Below the pieces are notes generated by a model. The model was not told the DNA's origin, made no database searches, and was given only the letters and a program-made list of their open reading frames with translations. The translations under genes and the position numbers were made by a program. This document shows positions 31,082 to 39,068 of a stretch of DNA of 64,000 nt, piece by piece. How positions within the stretch are numbered: the stretch's first letter is position 1; every line of letters starts with the position of its first letter. Source of the DNA: Pseudoalteromonas lipolytica (lineage in GTDB: Bacteria; Pseudomonadota; Gammaproteobacteria; Enterobacterales; Alteromonadaceae); the NCBI RefSeq assembly GCF_001306915.1, contig NZ_LJTC01000003.1, positions 62,001-126,000 on the forward strand, written 5' to 3'.

Positions 31082-31880
31082 AAATCCGTTTAAATAAGCC
31101 TTTTTTCTCTACGTCTAAGAAACGAAAATCAACAGTTTCGCCTAATAAACGATTGATTGCATCTGTGTACGCTTGGCCTGCATCCGATTCACCATCAAGG
31201 ATAACCGGTTGACCAGAGTTTGATGCACTAAGTACAGCTTGTGATTCAGGAATAACGCCCAGTAGTTTAATCGCTAAGATTTCTTGTACGTCTTCTACTG
31301 AAAGCATTTCGCCTTTTTCAACACGCTCAGGATTATAGCGAGTTAATAGTAGATGTTCTTTTACGCTTTCAAGGCCTTCTTCAGCACGTTTTGATTTGCT
31401 GTGTAAAATGCCAAGAATACGGTCAGAGTCACGTACTGATGATACTTCTGGGTTCGTTGTTACAATCGCTTCATCAGCGAAGTACATTGCCATCATTGCA
31501 CCAGCTTCGATACCCGCTGGAGAATCACACACAATGTAATCAAAATCTTTTTTCAGCTCGTTTAGTACGCGCTCAACACCGTCACGGGTTAGGGCGTCTT
31601 TATCACGGGTTTGTGAGGCAGGTAAAATATGTAGCTTATCTACGCGCTTATCTTTAATAAGTGCTTGATTTAGGTTAGCTTCGCCATTGATTACGTTTAC
31701 GAAATCATAAACAACACGGCGTTCACAACCCATGATAAGGTCAAGATTACGTAGACCAATATCAAAGTCGATAATAACGGTTTTAAAGCCTTTAAGCGCT
31801 AAACCTGTGCCAATCGCAGCACTCGATGTGGTTTTACCAACACCACCTTTACCAGAAGTAACGACAATCACTTTTGCCAT
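31071..31880 (-). CDS. minD: Septum site-determining ATPase MinD
   Basis: MinD is a membrane-cycling ParA/MinD ATPase that recruits MinC and is released by MinE. It has 269 residues. The deviant Walker A motif is [12 protein letters not shown] (residues 9-20). [13 protein letters not shown] and CDSPAGIE are also present. The C-terminal amphipathic membrane-targeting helix ([11 protein letters not shown]) is intact. It lies 5 bases after minC in a minC-minD-minE operon. Confidence 0.97.
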   Translation of the reverse strand: MAKVIVVTSGKGGVGKTTSSAAIGTGLALKGFKTVIIDFDIGLRNLDLIMGCERRVVYDFVNVINGEANLNQALIKDKRVDKLHILPASQTRDKDALTRDGVERVLNELKKDFDYIVCDSPAGIEAGAMMAMYFADEAIVTTNPEVSSVRDSDRILGILHSKSKRAEEGLESVKEHLLLTRYNPERVEKGEMLSVEDVQEILAIKLLGVIPESQAVLSASNSGQPVILDGESDAGQAYTDAINRLLGETVDFRFLDVEKKGLFKRIFGG

Positions 31881-31885
31881 GAGAT

Positions 31886-32590
31886 TTATCCTTTAACCAA
31901 AGCTGAAATTTCTAATGAATCATTTTTTTGTTGGATTTGTACTGCGCTGCCCCAGTGTTCACCTTGTAGAGAGTCGCTGATCCAATAACTACCATTAATC
32001 GAAACAAGTTCTGCTTCTAATTTTTGGCAAAATATATTTGCTTCGTTGTAACCTTTAGCCCCTGCAATTGCACGGCCGCGAAGGGTGCCATAAATGTGCA
32101 CGTTGCCATCGCTAATCACTTCGGCGCCATGACTTACAGCACCAATTACGATTAGGTCGCGGTCTTTTGCATACACTTGCTGGCCCGAACGTACAGTGCC
32201 ATGAATAACTTGCGCAGGCAGGTGAACGGTTTTTTCAACGATAGATGTATTTGTTTGTTGTTTAGCGGTTGCACCCTTAACGTCTTGTGAATAATTTAAC
32301 ACCGACAGGCCCGCAGCTTTTGCGCTTTCGTTTTGCTCTTGAGAGCCATTACAAACCCCAACAGGGTTTAACGAAAGGCCGCTTAACATTGATTTTAAGA
32401 AAGAGAAATCAAGCGCTTCATCTTGTACGTCGCTTAAGTTGATTACGATAGGCGCACCGGCAAAGAACTTAGGTGCTTGGGCGATTTTCTCATCTAACTG
32501 CTTACTTAAAAGGGCTGTATCTGCTGAAAATAAATGTAAAACAGATAACGTAAAAAGGTTCCCTTTTAATTCAAAAATTTGTTCCGACAT
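31886..32590 (-). CDS. minC: Septum formation inhibitor MinC
   Basis: MinC blocks FtsZ ring assembly away from mid-cell. It has 234 residues, with an N-terminal FtsZ-interacting domain (about 1-105), a Gln/Thr/Lys linker and a C-terminal beta-helix domain. The latter has VRSGQQVYAKDRDLIVIGAVSHGAE, with GNVHIYGTLRGRAIAGA after it, the signature for dimerisation and MinD binding. It is the first gene of the operon and divergent from ycgL. Confidence 0.96.
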   Translation of the reverse strand: MSEQIFELKGNLFTLSVLHLFSADTALLSKQLDEKIAQAPKFFAGAPIVINLSDVQDEALDFSFLKSMLSGLSLNPVGVCNGSQEQNESAKAAGLSVLNYSQDVKGATAKQQTNTSIVEKTVHLPAQVIHGTVRSGQQVYAKDRDLIVIGAVSHGAEVISDGNVHIYGTLRGRAIAGAKGYNEANIFCQKLEAELVSINGSYWISDSLQGEHWGSAVQIQQKNDSLEISALVKG

Positions 32591-32746
32591 ACACGCTCAA
32601 TTGAATTGTCTGGATTAGCATTATTTAAGTATAAACACAGGCTGAACAAGGCATATACATTAAAAATCTAATCTATTTTTTCTAACTTATTATATCACTC
32701 ATGTTATAGTGTGCGCCTTCGTTAAGCAAGATATTATAGGGCCATA
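32591..32746. promoter_or_regulatory. Divergent promoter region of minC and ycgL
   Basis: A 156-bp AT-rich gap lies between the divergent minC and ycgL genes. The sequence TTATAGTGT near 32704 could be a -10 element for ycgL. No operator was recognised. Confidence 0.4.
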
Positions 32747-33028
32747 ATGCTAACTGCGGTGTATAAAAGTATTAAAAAAGCGGATACATACCTTTTTGTA
32801 GAAAAAAGAGATGATTTCTCACGCGTACCTGAACCATTACTAGAAACGTTTGGTCAACCTAAGTACGTGATGATGATTAATCTAGCAAGCCGTGAAAAGT
32901 TAGGTGTGGCAGACTTAGACGCGGTTAAGCAAGCGTTAATTGACCAAGGGTTCTACTTGCAATTACCTCCGCCGGAAGAAAATCTGTTAACCCAATTTAA
33001 AAAAGACAAGGGAGTTGAGAGTGATTAA
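32747..33028 (+). CDS. ycgL: YcgL family protein
   Basis: This small conserved gammaproteobacterial protein of 93 residues has an unknown function. The family pattern is clear: VYKSIKKADTYLFVEKRDDF at the start, PEPLLETFGQPKYVMM and QGFYLQLPPP. It sits next to minC as in many relatives. Its end overlaps the transglycosylase start by 8 bases, indicating coupling. Confidence 0.92.
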   Translation: MLTAVYKSIKKADTYLFVEKRDDFSRVPEPLLETFGQPKYVMMINLASREKLGVADLDAVKQALIDQGFYLQLPPPEENLLTQFKKDKGVESD

Positions 33029-34046
33029 AAAACTTGCCGTCATTTTACTCAGTGCTTCACTAAGTACTTCAGTATTGGCAGAACAAAAGACACAAGCTGA
33101 TTTTGACGTTTACGTTGCAGCATTAAAAAAAGAAGCACTTGAAAAAGGCTATGATGAAGCCTTAGTTGATCAAGCACTTGCAACAGCTAAATTCAAAAAG
33201 AAAGTGATCTCAGCTGATAAAAACCAGCCAGAAGTAAAAGAAACCCTCGAAACTTATTTACCAAAACGTGTGCCGCAATGGAAAATTGACCGCGCGCGTA
33301 AGCTATACAAAGAAAATCAAGAGGTTCTTGAAAAAGTAGCCAAAGAATACGGCGTACAAGCACGTTTTATTGTGGCACTCTGGGGCCTTGAAAGTAACTT
33401 TGGTAAAATCCAAGGTGGTCACAGTGTCATTGCATCATTAGTTACACTTGCTTTTGATGGTCGCCGCGAAACCATGTACAAAAACCAACTTTGGGCAGCA
33501 CTTGATATCTTAAAAGAGGGTCACATTACCCTAGATAAGTTCAAAGGCTCTTGGGCTGGTGCAATGGGGCAAACGCAGTTTATGCCAACTTCATTTAACG
33601 CTTACGCTGTTGATTACAACGGTGATGGCCGCAAAGACATTTGGACCACAGAAGAAGACGCCTTTGCTTCAATTGCTAACTACCTTAAGCAAGCAGGTTG
33701 GAACGATGATTTAACCTGGGGCCGCCAAGTTAAACTACCTGAAGGCTTTGATAACGCAAATATTCTTAAGCGTGGCACTAAAACGCGCAGCCAATGGTTA
33801 GAGTATTGGAAAGAGTCAGAGCGCAGCCTTGCTGATTGGCAAGCAATCGGTGTACGTAAAATGGATGGTAGTGACCTACCAAACGTTGATGTTACCGCCG
33901 CAATGGTTATGCCAGATGACGTAAACGGCCGTATGTATCTAGCCTACGATAACTACAAAGCACTTATGCACTGGAATCGCTCGTATTACTTTGCAACCAG
34001 TGTTGGTTACTTATCAGATCGCATCGGTTACCCAGCGATTAAGTAA
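33021..34046 (+). CDS. mltB: Lytic murein transglycosylase (MltB type)
   Basis: A periplasmic enzyme that cleaves peptidoglycan glycan strands to 1,6-anhydromuropeptides for cell-wall remodelling. It has about 341 residues. The start is GTG 33021, with GGGAG six bases upstream; an in-frame TTG at 33015 lies too close to that site. The signal peptide ends SVLA; no lipobox cysteine is seen, so unlike E. coli MltB it is probably soluble. The catalytic glutamate lies in LWGLESNFGK. GSWAGAMGQTQFMPTSF and DYNGDGRKDIW are family motifs. Confidence 0.92.
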   Translation: MIKKLAVILLSASLSTSVLAEQKTQADFDVYVAALKKEALEKGYDEALVDQALATAKFKKKVISADKNQPEVKETLETYLPKRVPQWKIDRARKLYKENQEVLEKVAKEYGVQARFIVALWGLESNFGKIQGGHSVIASLVTLAFDGRRETMYKNQLWAALDILKEGHITLDKFKGSWAGAMGQTQFMPTSFNAYAVDYNGDGRKDIWTTEEDAFASIANYLKQAGWNDDLTWGRQVKLPEGFDNANILKRGTKTRSQWLEYWKESERSLADWQAIGVRKMDGSDLPNVDVTAAMVMPDDVNGRMYLAYDNYKALMHWNRSYYFATSVGYLSDRIGYPAIK

Positions 34047-34089
34047 TTAGATACTAGAGCCTAGGTAACTAGGTACTAGGGGATTTGCA

Positions 34090-34117
34090 TAAAGCGCGAG
34101 TTTATCTCGCGCTTTTT
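34090..34117 (+). terminator. Rho-independent terminator after the transglycosylase
   Basis: The stem AAAGCGCGAG/CTCGCGCTTT with a TTTAT loop is followed by a T run. Confidence 0.88.
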
Positions 34118-34261
34118 ATGTTAAATATTACTACTGCAAAAGATCTCTAAGTGAATTACTCACAAAGAGGCCAAGAGACGCTGCGCTTAAGAGGAAAAAT
34201 ACAAAATTATTAATCTATACTTGCTAACTTTACTCCTGTAACTTTCCCTTCGATACAATTT

Positions 34262-34675
34262 TTAAACCTTTACCTTGAGTGCTTGTTGCAGTGCATCAAC
34301 GTTTTTACAGCCAAGGTATATGTTTTTTCTGTTAGCTAAAGTTATTTTAATAGCTTGACCAACTGACGCATTGTATAACCAGCCATCACTTAGCATACGA
34401 ATGCCAATTCCTTGATACCACTTTGTTTTGTAAGCTGAGGTTTCTACAATCTGAGATAATTCAACATCTTTGCTAATAATCTCAAACCCAAAATACCAAC
34501 GTAGCTTTTGCTCATCTATTACGATTGTGAGCGAAAAGAACAGCAAAGTAACAAGCAGGTTTATCGATAATATAATTATTTTGAGGTCAGCCAGTTCAGG
34601 CGAGAAAATTATAAAGGCACTAATTACTAATAAAATAATAATTAACGAGTAATTTATTTCTGTCTCTTTATACAT
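34262..34675 (-). CDS. Two-span membrane protein of unknown function
   Basis: A 137-residue protein with two hydrophobic segments (about residues 9-26 and 33-52) and a soluble C-terminal domain of beta character (LRWYFGFEIISK, IGIRMLSDGWLYN, KITLANRKNIYLG). The soluble part looks like a small PH-type fold, but I cannot assign a family. The gene is isolated between the transglycosylase and the GbsR-type regulator. Confidence 0.6.
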   Translation of the reverse strand: MYKETEINYSLIIILLVISAFIIFSPELADLKIIILSINLLVTLLFFSLTIVIDEQKLRWYFGFEIISKDVELSQIVETSAYKTKWYQGIGIRMLSDGWLYNASVGQAIKITLANRKNIYLGCKNVDALQQALKVKV

Positions 34676-34826
34676 AGCTTAATATCCATTTAAGTCAGAA
34701 CGTAAATAAACGCTTAATTATTAGTATAGCAAAGGCAAGAGTAGTTATGACTATCCATTCAAAACGCGCTAAAGCACGGCCTACAAGAGAGCGCGCGAAA
34801 CAAGTTTCACGCCTACGGTGAGTCCC

Positions 34827-34881
34827 GTAGGAACGGCTTCAGCCGTGAAGTTTAGATGTTCGGCGTTGAAACGCCTCCTAC
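34827..34881. repeat. REP/BIME-like palindromic repeat
   Basis: The outer inverted pair GTAGGA (34827-34832) and TCCTAC (34876-34881) encloses two perfect small hairpins: ACGGCT/AGCCGT (34833-34846) and GGCGTT/AACGCC (34862-34875). This nested palindrome layout between genes is typical of REP/BIME-like extragenic repeats. Its copy number must be checked in the genome. Confidence 0.6.
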
Positions 34882-34907
34882 AAACTTTCCCCTAGCAACT
34901 CGCTAAC

Positions 34908-35465
34908 TTATTCCCCTTTCCCCGGTTTTTTCAAAATCTTATCTTTAAAATCAAGCACCTTGCCAATGCCAGAGCCTAGTTTCATTAGGCTTTGAAGTTG
35001 TTCAGGGCTTAAGCGTTGTAGCTCTGCTGACCATTTGGTTACGGTTTCAAGTAGGTCGTGAATTTCTTGCATTTGCTGCTGAGCAAAGCGTTCATCATCA
35101 TTGTGGGCTTCTTCTAAAATGTTATCGCGAAGCAGGCTAAGGGTAGGGTCTATCTCGCGCTTTTTACGCTCTTCGAATACGCGGTTGGCCATATCCCAAA
35201 TGCTGCCAGCAGGGCCGTAGTATTCTTTACGGTCACCCGGAATATGATGCACTTTAATTAAGCGCCAAGACTGTAGCTCTTTAATACCCATACTTACGTT
35301 TCCGCGCGAGATACTTAAGGTATCGGCAATTTCATTGGCGGTCATTGGCTCTTTAGTAATGGTTAATAATCCACACATTTGACCAATGGTGCGGTTAAAG
35401 CCCCAACGGCTACCCATTTCACCGCAGTGCATAACAAAAGCTAAGTTTTTTTCAGATAGGCTCAT
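34908..35465 (-). CDS. GbsR/MarR-type transcriptional regulator
   Basis: A winged helix-turn-helix repressor of 185 residues. MTANEIADTLSISRGNVSMGIKELQSW is the DNA-reading helix-turn-helix (about residues 41-67). HHIPGDRKEYYGP is the wing. GbsR regulators typically control glycine betaine/choline genes, but the ligand here is unknown. It is divergent from adhP with 250 bases between, so it may regulate adhP or itself. Confidence 0.82.
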   Translation of the reverse strand: MSLSEKNLAFVMHCGEMGSRWGFNRTIGQMCGLLTITKEPMTANEIADTLSISRGNVSMGIKELQSWRLIKVHHIPGDRKEYYGPAGSIWDMANRVFEERKKREIDPTLSLLRDNILEEAHNDDERFAQQQMQEIHDLLETVTKWSAELQRLSPEQLQSLMKLGSGIGKVLDFKDKILKKPGKGE

Positions 35466-35715
35466 AATTTTTAGTATTCAAAAATTTCAGAAATTAAATG
35501 CTAGCACGCTCGGGGTATAACTAAAAGAAATAGCCACTATGCAATCTGCTACTACTAAAGTGTAGATACGCCATTATTTAGTTTTAAGTTATTGAATTTA
35601 AAGTGTAGTTTAATTAAATGCCGCAGTGATTAGCTATTTGATGTGGATCAATAATAGTGACAGTTAATAAGTTTATCGTATAGGCTGAAATCCAATAATA
35701 CCATGGAGGAACGTT

Positions 35716-36726
35716 ATGAAAGCTGCAGTAAATAAAGAGTACAAAGGTAAATTAACAATCGAAGATATCCCATGCCCAGAGGTGGGAATTAACGATGTGC
35801 TAGTTAAAATTGCCGCGTGTGGAGTGTGCCACACAGATTTACATGCTTGTCATGGAGATTGGCCAGTTAAACCCAAAATGCCATTAGTGCCGGGCCATGA
35901 AGGGGTAGGTACTATCGAAAAAGTAGGCGCAAACATTAAACACTTATCAGTAGGCGACCGTGTCGGTGTTCCTTGGTTGTATAGCGCCTGTGGTCATTGT
36001 GAGTTTTGTTTAGAGGGCAAAGAAACCTTATGCCTTGAGCAGCACAACACTGGGTATTCAGTTGATGGAGGTTACGCCGAGTACTGTGTAGCCCATGGCG
36101 ATTACGTGGTTAAAATTCCTGAAGGATTAGGCTTTTCAGAAGCCGCACCACTATTTTGTGCGGGTGTTACTACCTATAAAGCGCTTAAAGTGACTGATGC
36201 AAAAGCGGGTGATTGGGTGGCAATTGTCGGTGTTGGCGGCCTTGGCCATTTAGCAGTGCAGTACGCAAAAGCAATGGGCTTTAATGTAATTGCCGTTGAT
36301 ACCGGCGAGAGCAAGTTGGCCCTAGCTAAAGAGCTTGGCGCAGACATTACTATAGATTTTATGAAGCAAGTACCTTCAGAAACCATTTTTGAACAAGTGG
36401 GCGGAGCACATGGTGTTGTGTGTACTGCTGTTTCAAAACCCGGTTTTGAGCAAGCCTATAAAAGCGTTCGCCGTGGCGGTAAATGCGTGCTTGTAGGTTT
36501 ACCACCCGAAGATATGCCATTGCCAATTTTCGACACCGTATTAAATGGTGTGTCTGTTGTAGGCTCAATCGTTGGTACGCGTAAAGACTTACAAGAATGC
36601 CTCGACTTTGCAGCAAAAGGGAAAGTTAAAGCCATTATTGAAGAAAAACGCCTAGAAGATATCAACGATATTTTTGACGATATGCTAAAAGGCGACATCA
36701 CTGGTCGAATCGTGATGACGCTTTAA
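35716..36726 (+). CDS. adhP: Zinc-dependent alcohol dehydrogenase AdhP
   Basis: A cytoplasmic NAD-dependent alcohol dehydrogenase interconverting ethanol or propanol and aldehydes. Its 336 residues equal the length of E. coli AdhP. Catalytic zinc ligands are C38, H61 (with E62) and C148. The structural zinc is held by C92, C95, C98 and C106. The NAD fold motif is [18 protein letters not shown] ribosome site precedes the ATG. The last 30 codons recur as a diverged copy at 37851-37942, described separately. Confidence 0.94.
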   Translation: MKAAVNKEYKGKLTIEDIPCPEVGINDVLVKIAACGVCHTDLHACHGDWPVKPKMPLVPGHEGVGTIEKVGANIKHLSVGDRVGVPWLYSACGHCEFCLEGKETLCLEQHNTGYSVDGGYAEYCVAHGDYVVKIPEGLGFSEAAPLFCAGVTTYKALKVTDAKAGDWVAIVGVGGLGHLAVQYAKAMGFNVIAVDTGESKLALAKELGADITIDFMKQVPSETIFEQVGGAHGVVCTAVSKPGFEQAYKSVRRGGKCVLVGLPPEDMPLPIFDTVLNGVSVVGSIVGTRKDLQECLDFAAKGKVKAIIEEKRLEDINDIFDDMLKGDITGRIVMTL

Positions 36727-36747
36727 ACTGAGTTAGTTGATGCAATG

Positions 36748-36791
36748 CTGTCAGGTTTGATTGAGTGATTCAATTGAATCTGACAGTTTTT
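36748..36791 (+). terminator. Rho-independent terminator after adhP
   Basis: A long stem with outer arms CTGTCAG/CTGACAG (36748-36754 and 36780-36786) continues inward with mostly paired bases around a GTGA loop, and is followed by five Ts. Confidence 0.85.
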
Positions 36792-37016
36792 CATATGCTA
36801 AAAAGCAGCGTGTTGTAATTCGTTATTACTTCAATACATGCTTAAGCGAATTTATCAAAAGAGCGAATTCGGCCGTTCACAATTGCATTTCTATTTCGTC
36901 AAAGTTTATTACTGCATAGTCAGAAAACGACCCTATCGTTCATTATTGTCCTAGGACAAAAGCTAGAACCACTGCATTTTCGTTGTATTGGCAATTAGTT
37001 TAGAAGTTTGTTACAA

Positions 37017-37574
37017 ATGAGTCATTCAGAAAGCGAGTATTCGCTCGCTATATACAAATTATACAACACTTTAATCACTAGTATGAATCAAATTCTTAAA
37101 TATTTAGCTCTACTCGTAAGTACATTAAGTTTAGTGAGTTTGTTCCAACAGTTTTTTACGGTTGGTCTTTCAGAAGTGTTCTCAAGTATCTTGGTGTATT
37201 ATAGGTTAGTTGTATCAGGAGTATTTAAAATCTTTAGTATTGATGTGCCTCAAATTCTTTTGGATTTATGGACACTCTCTTTCATCACTTCGGCCGCATA
37301 CATTAGAACTGAGAATATAGAAAACAGCCGCTTGCTTCATAAAATAGATACAACTTCGCTATATAAGCACTGGAAGATAATTTACTTTTTTATCCTAGGT
37401 TTTTTTTTCATAGGACTAGCAATTTTGTTCTCAATGTTAACCCCCCAAACCTACGTTGACGAAATGAATGAGTCACCTAACGACCTTATAAAAGGAGCTG
37501 TTTTAAACTTAATTTTAGTTGTTTGTGCTTTAGTGTTATTTTTCGGAATGAATGCTTATGCACCATCTTTGTAA
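37017..37574 (+). CDS. Membrane protein of unknown function, four predicted spans
   Basis: I do not recognise this protein of about 185 residues. Four hydrophobic stretches are visible (about 24-48, 65-90, 123-145 and 160-180). The ATG at 37017 is preferred; an in-frame TTG lies 9 bases upstream. Codon use is AT-richer than adhP. It lies between adhP and the chimeric scar. A structured sequence that could be a decayed attC-like site starts right after the stop codon, so the gene may have arrived as a cassette. Confidence 0.6.
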   Translation: MSHSESEYSLAIYKLYNTLITSMNQILKYLALLVSTLSLVSLFQQFFTVGLSEVFSSILVYYRLVVSGVFKIFSIDVPQILLDLWTLSFITSAAYIRTENIENSRLLHKIDTTSLYKHWKIIYFFILGFFFIGLAILFSMLTPQTYVDEMNESPNDLIKGAVLNLILVVCALVLFFGMNAYAPSL

Positions 37575-37758
37575 GTGTTGTATAATAATCGCATTAAAGG
37601 GGGACGCAAAAATTTTGGTTGCGCTCATATTTCGCTTTATGCACCACTTATGCGGTCGTTAATGCCGTCTAATTTTTGCACAAAACTTACCTTCATCTCT
37701 GAAGCATTTTTTCCAAAAACGAACTACCAATAAAACTCGCTCTCACTAAACAAAAAAA

Positions 37759-37855
37759 GTGTGTAGCTGAAGGTTAATTTAGCATTACGCTTTTCTCCTA
37801 GCATACCGCATAAGAACATTACTTTTGAGTAATAGTTTTTGTTAAACAAATTATT
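37759..37855 (-). pseudogene. Remnant of the 3' end of the siderophore-receptor gene
   Basis: These 97 bases align without gaps to 39074-39170, the last codons of the TonB siderophore-receptor gene, with 8 mismatches (about 92% identical). The copy reads on the same strand as the parent. The stop codon is lost, and five of the changes alter the amino acid (T to N, A to V, G to C, P to L, E to K). No start exists, so it is not expressible as a receptor. Confidence 0.9.
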
Positions 37856-37942
37856 AAAGAAAAACGCCTAGAAGATATCAACGATATATTTAACGACATG
37901 TTAAAAAGCTATATCACAGGCCTTATTGTGATGACTCTTTGA
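37851..37942 (+). pseudogene. Remnant of the 3' end of adhP
   Basis: These 92 bases align without gaps to 36635-36726, the last 30 codons of adhP with its stop, with 15 mismatches (about 84% identical). The adhP frame is preserved to the stop; the changes include E to K, D to N, G to S, D to Y and R to L. It joins the receptor remnant at a shared TTATT, which is present in both parents. Only the tail of the gene remains. Confidence 0.9.
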
Positions 37943-38373
37943 GTTGATTCAGTTAATTTGTTTAATTATTTTGGCTGATATTTACTTTGATGTGTAAAAA
38001 ATATAATTGCTTATCTAGATAAGTTTAGGTGTAATGGGAACTAAAAATACGCTGAGCAATACAGGGAAAGCTGAAACAAAAGCTAAGCTAAAGCCACTAA
38101 AAATCAAATTCCCATAGCAAAAATATCCCCAACTCTGATACATCGGGCAGATATTAGCGAAGCCCAAAGCTATTATGCAACAAAAACTGTGATTCGTATA
38201 ATCTCTATAGTGTTGCCATACAAAGTAGGAATAGTGGCAATCGGATCTCAGTTATTTCATAGTCCAATGTAGTTACTAAATGTTTAGGTTGGTGGCTCTA
38301 AAAGCTAAATACGGCGTTATGTCTATCATTTTAAAAACAATACTCTTAGTAAAAAAAGGAATTACTTCAAATT

Positions 38374-38943
38374 ATGAAAAAAATTATGATTATTACATCG
38401 TTATTGCTAAGTGGCTGTGCAGCACAACCGATACAATATGATTTAGATGGTAATTACACCGGTAGCCCAATTAACATAAATAAAAATATCCCTAAAATTA
38501 GTATTAATAATTTTACTTATGAACCTCATCGGAATATCAGCCAATATGCTACATCAGGGTTTGGCTGTGCACTTTGTCAATCTGACGGGAGTTGGAGAGG
38601 GTATGTTTTTCAGCAGCCTGTAAAAGATATTATTCAAGCTGAAGTTGAATTAGCCTTCAAAGAAGTTTCAGCAGGTAAATCAAATGGAACATGTGAGTTG
38701 AACGGCCAAATACACGCTGTTGGTTGGAATAGTATTAATGGTGATACAACAGTTGATATTACTTACATATTAAAAATAGGAGAGTCATCTGAATATGTTA
38801 AAAGAGCAAAAGGCTTATATGACGGTGGCATTTTTGAAATACAAAAACTAGAAAAAATTTGGGATAAGCCTACGAGAGCCTCTGTTCAAGAATTAGTTTG
38901 GGATAAAAATTTTGTTGAGTTATTACATAACAAGTGCACGTAA
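38374..38943 (+). CDS. Lipoprotein of unknown function
   Basis: A 189-residue lipoprotein with lipobox LLSGC (cysteine near residue 15), so it is anchored in the membrane after export. The mature part begins AAQPIQYDLDGNY. It has a cysteine pair (GFGCALC) and a later pair (C at GTCELNG and at NKCT). No family is recognised. The start ATG has AAAAAAAGGAATTACTTC upstream. It is AT-rich like other orphan genes in this block. Confidence 0.7.
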   Translation: MKKIMIITSLLLSGCAAQPIQYDLDGNYTGSPININKNIPKISINNFTYEPHRNISQYATSGFGCALCQSDGSWRGYVFQQPVKDIIQAEVELAFKEVSAGKSNGTCELNGQIHAVGWNSINGDTTVDITYILKIGESSEYVKRAKGLYDGGIFEIQKLEKIWDKPTRASVQELVWDKNFVELLHNKCT

Positions 38944-39021
38944 GTCTGACTCGACAGAATAAGTTATTTAGCTTAGGACGAGGCTAGATCATCTTATGTT
39001 TAATATCAAAAATCTAAACAA

Positions 39022-39053
39022 AAAAAGCGCGGCTTAACTAAGCCGCGCTTTTT
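39022..39053. terminator. Bidirectional terminator between the lipoprotein and siderophore receptor genes
   Basis: A long stem AAAAAGCGCGGCTTA/TAAGCCGCGCTTTTT, with A and T runs at both sides, serves both convergent genes. Confidence 0.9.
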
Positions 39054-39068
39054 GCTATTAATTCACAA

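Larger units (their letters stand above)
37575..38373. other. 799-bp gap holding palindromic sequence and a chimeric gene scar
   Basis: No intact gene is seen. The gap starts with a structured segment: outer inverted repeat GCATTAA (37591-37597)/TTAATGC (37659-37665) and inner CGCAA/TTGCG (37605-37623). Next come remnants of two genes found elsewhere in the window (37759-37942). The rest, to 38373, has no recognisable content except CGGCGTTATGTC at 38312-38323, which resembles the 3' core of integron attC sites. Confidence 0.55.
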
